From contig JAQBPI010000047.1 of assembly GCA_028287605.1 (NCBI GenBank), positions 1 through 7,255 on the forward strand: DNA of 7,255 bases, read 5' to 3'. A program made the translations under genes and the position numbers. This stretch comes from Chloroflexota bacterium (lineage in GTDB: Bacteria; Chloroflexota; Dormibacteria; Aeolococcales; Aeolococcaceae). The notes under the pieces were generated by a model that saw nothing but the letters and a program-made list of their open reading frames with translations, was not told the DNA's origin and did not search any database. Shown piece by piece: positions 1 through 5,047 of this stretch (position 1 is the stretch's first letter; each line of letters opens with the position of its first letter).

Positions 1-129
1 CCGGATGGCCGCCCCCGGAGCCGTGCCCCGGCCGACGACGAAGCCGAGGGCCACCGAGGCGCCCGCGAGCCCCACCGCCGCCGCCACCGCGCCGGCGACC
101 CGGAGCGCGGTCGACGAGCCCTCCGACAT
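1..129 (-). CDS. Small membrane-anchored or secreted protein, N-terminal part (runs off the left edge)
   Basis: Forty-three codons are visible from an ATG at 129-127, read leftward to the window edge with no stop. A strong Shine-Dalgarno sequence (GGAGGG on the minus strand, 7 nt before the ATG) fixes the start. The protein begins MSEGSSTALR and then runs into a long Ala/Val/Gly/Leu hydrophobic stretch at about residues 11-34, ending in VVGRG. This looks like a single N-terminal membrane anchor with a short cytoplasmic tail, or an uncleaved signal sequence. I do not recognise the family, and the rest of the protein lies outside the window. It is divergent from the CHAP hydrolase. An SOS-box-like dyad lies 37 bp upstream of its start, so DNA-damage control is possible but only inferred. 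Confidence 0.6.
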   Translation of the reverse strand, partial: MSEGSSTALRVAGAVAAAVGLAGASVALGFVVGRGTAPGAAIR

Positions 130-166
130 GGACGCACCCTCCAGCGGCGCGAGCCGTGACCCGGGC

Positions 167-180
167 CGAACGCCCGTTCC
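167..180. promoter_or_regulatory. LexA/SOS-box-like dyad
   Basis: The sequence CGAACGCCCGTTCC contains a perfect GAAC-N4-GTTC core. It fits the Gram-positive/actinobacterial LexA consensus (CGAAC-N4-GTTC plus one flanking base) with at most one mismatch, depending on the version used. It lies between the two divergent genes, 37 bp from the minus-strand start and about 145 bp from the plus-strand start. It directly follows the predicted transcription start of a weak minus-strand -10 (TAGGGT), which is a normal place for a repressor site. A chance dyad cannot be excluded. Confidence 0.4.
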
Positions 181-188
181 GCCCCGGC

Positions 189-194
189 ACCCTA
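189..194 (-). promoter_or_regulatory. Possible -10 element for the leftward gene
   Basis: On the minus strand the hexamer reads TAGGGT and matches TANNNT, with transcription expected to start about 7 nt later, near 181, right at the edge of the SOS-like dyad. No convincing -35 was seen. The support is positional only. Confidence 0.25.
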
Positions 195-280
195 CCACCT
201 CGGCGCGGTGCCCGTGCGCCGCTCCGCCGAACCCGGCGCTGTTTCTGCGAGCGCCCAACACGGACCCCCGACCCGGTGGT

Positions 281-286
281 TACCCT
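281..286 (+). promoter_or_regulatory. Possible -10 element for the CHAP hydrolase
   Basis: TACCCT matches TANNNT and would start a transcript near 293, leaving a leader of about 32 nt that contains the GGGAGGAG ribosome site at 311-318. No recognisable -35 was seen. This is a weak call. Confidence 0.25.
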
Positions 287-324
287 TGCGCGCGGTTCAC
301 GGGAGCACAGGGGAGGAGCGGATC

Positions 325-1368
325 GTGCGAAGGGGAACCAGGTCCGGCCTGATCGTGGCAGCCGTTCTCGCCGGCCTCCTGCTCTCCACCTCCGCGTCCG
401 CGGCATCCCCTCCCCCCGGCGCGGCCGCGCGCCGTGCCGACCTGGTGCAGCAGCTCGCCGCCCTCGAGGGTCCGCGCGCCGATGCGCGGCGCGAGCTGCT
501 CGCCATCGAGCAGCAGCTGGCGAGCACCCAGCAGCGGCTGCTGGACGCGCGCCGCCACCTCGCCGCGATCGACTCGCGGCTGCTCGACCTCTCCCGGCAC
601 ATCGCCGACAACGAGCACGCGCTGGGATTGGCGCGGCAGCAGCTGGCCATGCTGCTGCGCTCCACCTACGAGCTGAGCGGCGACGACGGCTTCGCCGGGG
701 CCATCCTCTCCAGCCAGAACTTCAACGAGGCGATGGACCGGGTGCGCGGCGCGCAGCACGTCACCGACCAGGTGCAGCGCCTCAGTCGCACCGTCGCCGC
801 CAGCGAGGCGTCGCTGCTGCAGGAGCGCAGCGACCTGCGCGATCAGTTCGCTCGCGCCGAGGAGCTGGAGCGGCAGCTCGGCAGCGACACCAACCGCATG
901 GTGGTGCTCGTGGCCGGCCGCACCGCCGCCTTCCGCGACCTCGACGGCCCGGCGCGGGAGATCGCCCGCCGCATCGCCGAGCTCGACCAGCAGCTCGCCG
1001 GGCCGCCCCCGTCGCTGCGCGGCGGCTGCGGCAACCACTTCGCCTACGGGCAGTGCACCTACTACGTCGCCAGCCGCCGCTGCATCCCCTGGTTCGGCAA
1101 CGCCTGGGAGTGGTGGCACAACGCCGCGGTGCTCGGATATCCCGAGGGCCACGATCCGCGGGTGGGGGCGGTCGCCGTCTGGGGACGCCGCGGTCATGGC
1201 GCCAGCAGCGTCGGACACGTCGCCCTGGTCGAGGCCGTGGGCCCCACCGACGGCGTGCCCGCCGGCCACTTCAAGGTCTCGGAGATGAACCACAGCGGCT
1301 GGAACCGCGTGAACTACCGGGTCGTCGAGAACGACGCGGTGCTCGGCTTCATCTACCTCCCGGCCTGA
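325..1368 (+). CDS. Secreted coiled-coil + CHAP peptidoglycan hydrolase (PcsB-like)
   Basis: This is a 347-residue exported cell-wall hydrolase. The GTG at 325 is chosen because GGGAGGAG sits 6 nt upstream and the signal peptide begins at once: RRGTR, then a hydrophobic core at about residues 7-20, with likely cleavage near the ASA at 24-26. An upstream in-frame GTG at 208 would only add unstructured sequence. Residues 35-225 are heptad-like and rich in Leu, Gln, Arg and Glu, predicting long coiled-coil helices. Residues 232-347 are a CHAP domain: catalytic Cys244 in GQCTYYVA, His298 in GHVALVE, and the third catalytic or polar residue in SEMN (Glu320 or Asn322). CHAP enzymes cut peptidoglycan amide or peptide bonds. 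The coiled-coil plus CHAP order is that of PcsB, which is kept inactive by its coiled coil and activated by FtsEX at division. No ftsEX is in the window, so the activator is unknown. Cys235 and Cys253 flank the active-site Cys and could form a disulfide. Confidence 0.85.
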   Translation: MRRGTRSGLIVAAVLAGLLLSTSASAASPPPGAAARRADLVQQLAALEGPRADARRELLAIEQQLASTQQRLLDARRHLAAIDSRLLDLSRHIADNEHALGLARQQLAMLLRSTYELSGDDGFAGAILSSQNFNEAMDRVRGAQHVTDQVQRLSRTVAASEASLLQERSDLRDQFARAEELERQLGSDTNRMVVLVAGRTAAFRDLDGPAREIARRIAELDQQLAGPPPSLRGGCGNHFAYGQCTYYVASRRCIPWFGNAWEWWHNAAVLGYPEGHDPRVGAVAVWGRRGHGASSVGHVALVEAVGPTDGVPAGHFKVSEMNHSGWNRVNYRVVENDAVLGFIYLPA

Positions 1369-1379
1369 CCGGCGAGGGG

Positions 1380-2150
1380 TCAGGAGCCCTCGGCCCGCGC
1401 GATCAGCCGTTCCAGCGGCGCCATGTCGAAGGGCTGGACGCCGCGCAGGATCAGGTGCTGGGCGCCCGCCGCGAGCAGGGGCTCGACGTCGCCGTCGACG
1501 ACGTCCGCGCTGATCGACATGGTGCGCTCGATCTCGGCCGGGTCACGACCGATCGTCCGGCACCAGTCGTCGAGGATGGCGTTCTTGCGCGCGTACTCGT
1601 CCGCGGGCGGGAACGTGTTCCACATGTCGGCGTGGCGCGCCACCAGCCGCAGGGTGACCCTCTCCCCCGCGCCCCCGATCATGATCGGGACCCGGTGGGG
1701 CGGCGGCGGCGAGAGCCTCTCGAGCCGCGCCCGCATCCGGGGCAGGTCGAGGCCGAGCCGGCGCAGCCGCGCGGGCGCGTCGCCGAACTCGTAGCCGTAC
1801 TCCTGGTAGTCGCGCTCGAACCAGCCGGCGCCGACCCCGAGGATGCAGCGGCCGCCGGACAGGTGGTCGACGGTCCCCGCCATGTAGGCGAGCAGATCGG
1901 GGTTGCGGTAGCTGTTGGAGCTGACCAGGGCGCCGATCTCGGCGCTGCGGGTCTCGACGGCCATCGCCGCCAGCAGGGTCCAGCACTCGTGGTGGGCGCC
2001 GTCGGGCGGCCCGTAGAGGGGGAACATGTGGTCCCACACCCACACCGTGTCGGCACCGAGCTCGTCGGCGCTCCGGTAGGCGGTGCGGATCTGCTCGACG
2101 GTGCAGTGCTGGGGATGGATCTGGTACCCGACCCGGAATCGACGTGCCAT
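1380..2150 (-). CDS. Luciferase-like (LLM class) F420-dependent oxidoreductase
   Basis: This is a 256-residue cytoplasmic flavin or deazaflavin oxidoreductase with a luciferase-like TIM barrel. Recognisable blocks are the N-terminal strand FRVGYQIHPQHCT, TVWVWDHMFPLYG at 35-47 (cofactor side), ETRSAEIGALV at 66-76, RNPDLLAYMAGTVDHLSGGR at 82-101, LGVGAGW at 104-110, and PIMIGGAGERVTLRLVARHADMWN at 155-178. These blocks and the length match a compact group of actinobacterial-type proteins annotated as F420-dependent. Coenzyme F420, as opposed to FMN, is inferred from family membership; the substrate is unknown. The ATG at 2150 has no Shine-Dalgarno sequence but has TAGTCT ending 7 nt upstream, so the mRNA is probably leaderless. 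The gene converges on the CHAP hydrolase with 11 bp between stops and is divergent from the dienelactone-hydrolase-like gene. Confidence 0.88.
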   Translation of the reverse strand: MARRFRVGYQIHPQHCTVEQIRTAYRSADELGADTVWVWDHMFPLYGPPDGAHHECWTLLAAMAVETRSAEIGALVSSNSYRNPDLLAYMAGTVDHLSGGRCILGVGAGWFERDYQEYGYEFGDAPARLRRLGLDLPRMRARLERLSPPPPHRVPIMIGGAGERVTLRLVARHADMWNTFPPADEYARKNAILDDWCRTIGRDPAEIERTMSISADVVDGDVEPLLAAGAQHLILRGVQPFDMAPLERLIARAEGS

Positions 2151-2157
2151 GGGTGAG

Positions 2158-2163
2158 AGACTA
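2158..2163 (-). promoter_or_regulatory. -10 element for leaderless transcription of the LLM oxidoreductase
   Basis: On the minus strand TAGTCT is followed by exactly 7 nt and then the ATG. In high-GC bacteria this spacing puts the transcription start on the first base of the start codon. There is no Shine-Dalgarno sequence, which agrees. The -35 region would overlap that of the divergent gene. Confidence 0.55.
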
Positions 2164-2193
2164 CCGACCGGGACCGGCGGCAGGCGGCGGCGG

Positions 2194-2199
2194 TAGCAT
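2194..2199 (+). promoter_or_regulatory. -10 element for leaderless transcription of the hydrolase lipoprotein
   Basis: TAGCAT is followed by exactly 7 nt and then GTG at 2207, mirroring the divergent promoter. It decides the start of the hydrolase gene: an in-frame GTG at 2144 exists but would place the promoter inside the coding region. No clear -35 is seen. Confidence 0.55.
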
Positions 2200-2206
2200 C
2201 ACCCGC

Positions 2207-3106
2207 GTGGATGTCCGCGGGTACCTCGCCGAGGAGATCGCCCTCGACCACGCCGACGGCCTGCTCAGCCGCCGCGACGCGCTGCGCAGCCTGGCGCTGA
2301 TGGGGTTCACGGTCGCCGCCGCCTCGGCGCTGCTCGCCGCCTGCGGGAGCGCCTCCTCACCGAAGCCGATGCCGGCGGCTTCGGTGACGCCCCGGCCGAC
2401 CGCCACGCCGCACGGCCCGGGCTCGGTGCCCCCGGCGCAGGCGATCACCTACCCGGGCCCCGCGGGGACGCTCCAGGGCGCCTGGGCCGCGGCCGCCTCC
2501 CCGCGCGGCGGTGTCCTCGTCATCCACCAGAACACCGGGCTCACCGACCAGATCCGCACCGTGGTGGCCCGGCTCGCCGCCGACGGGTTCTCCGCCCTCG
2601 CCCCCGACCTGCTCTCCGAGGAGGGGGGCACCGCCTCGCTCGGCGATCCCGCCCAGGCCACCGCGGCGCTCGCCCGGGTGCCGGAGGAGCGCTTCGTCGC
2701 CGACATGCGGGCCGGGGTCGACGAGCTCGCCCGCCGCCAGCCGGGGGCCCGGCTCGCCGCCATCGGGTTCTGCTTCGGCGGCGGCCAGGTGTGGAGCCTG
2801 CTCGCCGCCGGCGAGGCACGGCTGGCGGCGGCGGTGCCCTTCTACGGGCCCTGCCCCGCCACCCCCGACTTCAGCGGCTCGCGCGGCGCCGCCGTGCTCG
2901 CGATCTACGCGGGCCTCGACGACCGGGTGCTCGCCACTCGCGACCGCTGCGTCGCCGCGCTCCAGGCCGCGGGCAACGTGCACGAGGTCCGGGTCTTCCC
3001 GGGGGTGAACCACGCCTTCTTCGACGACTCCGGCCCGCGCTACGACGCCGCCGCCGCCGCCGAGGCCTACCGGGCCACCCTCGACTGGCTGGGGCGCCAC
3101 GCATAG
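2207..3106 (+). CDS. Dienelactone hydrolase family protein, Tat-exported lipoprotein
   Basis: This is a 299-residue alpha/beta hydrolase of the dienelactone hydrolase (DLH) family. Residues 21-46 form an export signal: the twin-arginine stretch SRRDALRSLAL, a hydrophobic core, then the lipobox LAAC with Cys46 as the likely lipidated residue, so the mature enzyme is probably on the outer face of the membrane. A Pro/Thr/Ser/Ala-rich linker (47-78) follows. The hydrolase fold starts near 81: strand GGVLVIHQN, LAPDLL at 131-136, nucleophile elbow GFCFGG with Cys189, Asp238 in AGLDDRV, and His269 in VNHAFFDD. This Cys-Asp-His triad is that of DLH. The conserved Glu after the first strand (HENRGL or QEIFGL in relatives) appears as Gln108. 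The 20-residue charged segment before the Tat motif is common in this exported subgroup as I remember it. The substrate is unknown; relatives act on lactones and esters. It shares a divergent, leaderless control region with the LLM oxidoreductase. Confidence 0.85.
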   Translation: MDVRGYLAEEIALDHADGLLSRRDALRSLALMGFTVAAASALLAACGSASSPKPMPAASVTPRPTATPHGPGSVPPAQAITYPGPAGTLQGAWAAAASPRGGVLVIHQNTGLTDQIRTVVARLAADGFSALAPDLLSEEGGTASLGDPAQATAALARVPEERFVADMRAGVDELARRQPGARLAAIGFCFGGGQVWSLLAAGEARLAAAVPFYGPCPATPDFSGSRGAAVLAIYAGLDDRVLATRDRCVAALQAAGNVHEVRVFPGVNHAFFDDSGPRYDAAAAAEAYRATLDWLGRHA

Positions 3107-3117
3107 GCGGGACCAAG

Positions 3118-3154
3118 CCGCCGTCAACGGCCGGCGGGGATCGGGGGCCGATCC
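3118..3154 (+). terminator. Possible terminator hairpins after the hydrolase gene
   Basis: Two stems lie just after the stop codon. CCGCCG (3118-3123) can pair with CGGCGG (3132-3137), and GGATCGG (3138-3144) pairs perfectly with CCGATCC (3148-3154) across a GGG loop. There is no U-tract, so this is a structural guess. The rest of the gap up to 3290 shows only a short tandem repeat (TCCATCGC twice, 3172-3187), GATAAC at 3193-3198 as a very weak -10 candidate, and the ribosome site of the next gene. Confidence 0.3.
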
Positions 3155-3290
3155 ACCGCACCCACCAGACGTCCATCGCTCCATCGCCGCCCGATAACCG
3201 TCCCGCAAACCGAGTCGCCCCGGCCCTGCGCAACCATGCGAAGGGGCCGTGGTCTCGACCCTGGGGTCGGCGGCCGCCGGAGGAGAGCGG

Positions 3291-4058
3291 ATGATGAGCG
3301 GACGCGTCGGCACCCTGCCATCACCGGGACCGCATCCCGAGACGCGGGGGATGCCGGTCGGCCGGGCTGGCGTCCATCCCGTTCCCGCCGCGCTCGAGCC
3401 CGAGCTCGCCGGGATCCGGCAGCTGGTGGTGCTCATGGGCGAGGAGGCCGACCGGGCCATCACCCGGTCGGTGTGCGGCCTCGTCGACGGCGACGTCGAC
3501 GTCTGCTCGAGCGTGGTGGAGCAGAGCGTGCGGCTCCACTCCCTGCAACGCGAGGTCCGCCAGATCTGCGCCACCACCGTGCTCGAGCGCGACCCCGACG
3601 CCGGCCGGATGCGCGAGGCGGTGGCGCTGCTGCACATGGCCGCCGAGCTCGGGCGCATCGGCGACCACTGCGCCGGCATCGCGCGCATCGGCGACGAGCT
3701 GTCCCGGCTGCCCGAGTCCGGCGGTGACCTCGGCCTCACCCGCATGGCCGAGTTCTGCAGCGAGCGGGTGCGCGAGGTGCTCCTCGCGGTGGACGGCCGC
3801 GACCTCCCCCGGGCCAGCGGGCTGACGGTTCGCGACGACCGCCTCGAGCGCCTCTGCCGCCGGCTCCTGGAGAGGCTCGCCGCCAGCGTGCGCACCGAGC
3901 CCCTCTCGGCGCCCCGAGCCACCCGGGTGCTCGCCGTCGCCCGCCTCCTGGAACGCATCGCCGACCGCGTCGTGAGCATCGCCGAGGACCTGGTCCTCGT
4001 CGACGGCGGCGCGATGGATCTGACAGGCCTGCCCGCGGAGGCCGCGACGGGCCGCTGA
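3291..4058 (+). CDS. PhoU-domain protein (stand-alone, PhoU-like)
   Basis: This is a 255-residue all-helical cytoplasmic protein. The ATG at 3291 is chosen because GGAGGAGAG (3279-3287) lies just upstream; ATG 3294 is equally possible, and a GTG at 3249 would put the ribosome site inside the gene. A loose Gly/Pro-rich tail (1-33) precedes two PhoU-type three-helix repeats, at about 38-138 and 148-237. The repeat signatures are MAAELGRIGDHCAGIA (116-131) and ARLLERIADRVVSIAED (217-233). PhoU proteins bind metal clusters and repress phosphate uptake with PstSCAB and PhoR; none of those genes is here. The second motif keeps ExxxD (Glu221, Asp225), but in the first the Glu of LERIGD is Gly121. 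Six cysteines (62, 72, 93, 127, 156, 189) are unusually many for the family. It precedes the MerR gene by 32 bp, so the two are probably co-transcribed. A role in phosphate control is not shown by context. Confidence 0.75.
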   Translation: MMSGRVGTLPSPGPHPETRGMPVGRAGVHPVPAALEPELAGIRQLVVLMGEEADRAITRSVCGLVDGDVDVCSSVVEQSVRLHSLQREVRQICATTVLERDPDAGRMREAVALLHMAAELGRIGDHCAGIARIGDELSRLPESGGDLGLTRMAEFCSERVREVLLAVDGRDLPRASGLTVRDDRLERLCRRLLERLAASVRTEPLSAPRATRVLAVARLLERIADRVVSIAEDLVLVDGGAMDLTGLPAEAATGR

Positions 4059-4090
4059 CGACGCCACCTCAGGTCAGGAGCCTCGCCGCC

Positions 4091-4855
4091 ATGGACATGC
4101 GCCGCGACCCGACGACCGTCCCTCCCCTGCCGTGGCGGGTGGGCGAGCTCGCCCGCCGCAGCGGGCTGTCGGTCCGCACCCTGCACCACTGGGGTGACCT
4201 CGGCCTGCTGGTGCCGTCGCACCGCAGCGCCGCCGGTCACCGCCTCTACACCGCCGGCGACATCGCCCGCCTGCAGCTGATCGTGGCGCTGCGCGGGCTG
4301 GGACTCGCGCTCACCGAGATGCGCGCCCTGCTCGCCGACCCGCGGACCACGCCGCTCGGCGTCATCCAGCGACGGCTGGCCCGGGCCCGGGCGCAGCTGG
4401 AGCTCGAGCAGCTGCTCTGCACCCGCCTCGAGCGCTCCGCCGCGACGCTGGATGCGGGCGCGGAGACCCCCGTGGACCAGTTGATCCACACCATCGAGGT
4501 CATGACCATGATCGACCGCCACTACACCCCGGAGCAGCGCGAGCAGCTGGTGCGCCGGCGCGAGCTGCTCGGCGACCAGCGCATCCAGGACGCGCAGGCG
4601 GAGTGGGCCGAGCTCATCGACGAGGTGCGCAGCGCCATGGCCCGGGGCACCGACCCGCACAGCACCACCGGGCAGCGGCTGGCGCAGCGCTGGAACGGCC
4701 TGGTCGGCGAGTTCACCGGCGGTGACCCCGGCATCGAGCGCTCGCTGCGCAGCATCTACCAGGAGGAGCCGCAGCCCGCGGTCACCTCCATCGGCGCCGA
4801 CCACAGCGACCTCTACCGTTTCATCGCACGCGCCTCCTCCGTGCCCGCCGAGTAG
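4091..4855 (+). CDS. MerR-family regulator with TipAS ligand-binding domain (TipA-like)
   Basis: This is a 254-residue transcription factor. The ATG at 4091 has AGGTCAGGAG ending 10 nt upstream. Residues 15-83 are the MerR winged helix: WRVGELARRSGLSVRTLHHW, GLLVPSHR, AGHRLYTAGDIARLQLI. Residues 84-125 form the coiled-coil dimer linker. Residues 140-228 are a TipAS domain with the typical blocks HYTPEQREQL, RRRELLGD, AEWAELIDEVRSAMARGTDP, QRLAQRWNGLVGEFTGGDPGI and SLRSIYQEEP. MerR proteins twist a promoter with an over-long spacer; TipAS senses multidrug ligands, with thiopeptides the classic case. In Streptomyces TipA, cysteines capture thiostrepton covalently; here the TipAS part has no cysteine (the only one is Cys110 in the linker), so any ligand is probably held non-covalently. 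The next gene downstream is an ABC exporter, a plausible target. The C-terminal tail (229-254) is extra. Confidence 0.88.
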   Translation: MDMRRDPTTVPPLPWRVGELARRSGLSVRTLHHWGDLGLLVPSHRSAAGHRLYTAGDIARLQLIVALRGLGLALTEMRALLADPRTTPLGVIQRRLARARAQLELEQLLCTRLERSAATLDAGAETPVDQLIHTIEVMTMIDRHYTPEQREQLVRRRELLGDQRIQDAQAEWAELIDEVRSAMARGTDPHSTTGQRLAQRWNGLVGEFTGGDPGIERSLRSIYQEEPQPAVTSIGADHSDLYRFIARASSVPAE

Positions 4856-4865
4856 CCGGACAGAC

Positions 4866-4879
4866 GGTCGGTCGGTCGG
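4866..4879 (+). repeat. Short GGTC tandem repeat
   Basis: Three perfect GGTC units plus a final GG lie just after the merR-like gene. The repeat has no dyad symmetry of its own. It could be slippage-prone sequence or half-sites for a regulator; nothing more can be said. Confidence 0.5.
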
Positions 4880-4952
4880 AACCTGAGAGCGTGAAACACC
4901 GTTGTGTCAGCAGGCGTCCCAGAGACGGTCGACGCCGCCGTCGACGCTGACG

Positions 4953-5000
4953 TTCCCCCCCTCTCGGGGGCCGGCCCGCGGGCCGGCCCCTTCGGGGGAA
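4953..5000 (+). terminator. Nested GC-rich hairpin: terminator or attenuator candidate
   Basis: A 24-bp perfect palindrome (4967-4990, GGGGCCGGCC at the left arm and its complement at the right) sits inside a second stem, TTCCCCC (4953-4959) with GGGGGAA (4994-5000). Competing folds exist: CCCCC-TCTC-GGGGG (4957-4970), and CCCC-TTCG-GGGG (4987-4998), which carries a stable UUCG tetraloop. The two small hairpins exclude the large one. No U-tract follows. It lies between the regulator stop and the likely exporter start, so it most probably ends or attenuates the regulator transcript. Confidence 0.45.
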
Positions 5001-5008
5001 GCGGGTCC

Positions 5009-5035
5009 GGGGCGGCCGCGTCGCCGATCCGCCCC
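5009..5035. promoter_or_regulatory. Inverted repeat next to the exporter -10: candidate operator
   Basis: GGGGCGG (5009-5015) and CCGCCCC (5029-5035) are perfect inverted arms separated by 13 nt, and the right arm ends at the base before TACAAT. A dyad spanning the -35 to -10 interval is where MerR-type regulators bind, and a TipAS-type MerR gene lies just upstream. In such GC-rich DNA a 7-bp G/C dyad may be chance. Confidence 0.35.
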
Positions 5036-5041
5036 TACAAT
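5036..5041 (+). promoter_or_regulatory. -10 element for leaderless transcription of the ABC exporter
   Basis: TACAAT is the best -10 seen in the window and stands out in very GC-rich sequence. It ends 6 nt before an in-frame GTG at 5048, matching the leaderless layout of the divergent pair at 2150 and 2207. No good -35 is visible, as expected if a MerR activator is needed. Confidence 0.6.
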
Positions 5042-5047
5042 TCCCCG

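Noticed and set aside
1611..1622. GGAACGTGTTCC, superficially like an SOS box
   Set aside because: The GAAC/GTTC half-sites are separated by 2 nt where 4 are needed, and it lies inside the oxidoreductase coding sequence.
156..2156. Plus-strand open frame of 666 codons spanning the CHAP and LLM genes
   Set aside because: It runs out of frame through one real gene and antisense through another, and its translation is Arg/Ala/Pro-rich without motifs.
2144..2206. In-frame upstream GTG start for the DLH-like gene
   Set aside because: It would overlap the divergent gene's start and place the TAGCAT promoter within the coding sequence; GTG 2207 leads straight into the usual N-terminus of exported DLH proteins.
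3172..3187. Tandem TCCATCGC repeat upstream of the PhoU-like gene
   Set aside because: Only two 8-base units with no symmetry and no promoter element at a meaningful distance; too little to call an operator.
2357..4804. Very long minus-strand open frame of 815 codons, and similar ones at 280-1293 and 4907-6859
   Set aside because: They lie antisense to clearly recognisable genes; their translations are low-complexity Gly/Ala/Arg/Val/Asp with no known motif. Such frames arise from high GC at the third codon position.
4878..4915. GGAACCTGAGAG resembling a piece of the TPP riboswitch core
   Set aside because: The other conserved THI-box segments (GCTGAGA upstream, GCGTAGGGA downstream) are missing, and the exporter has no thiamine context.
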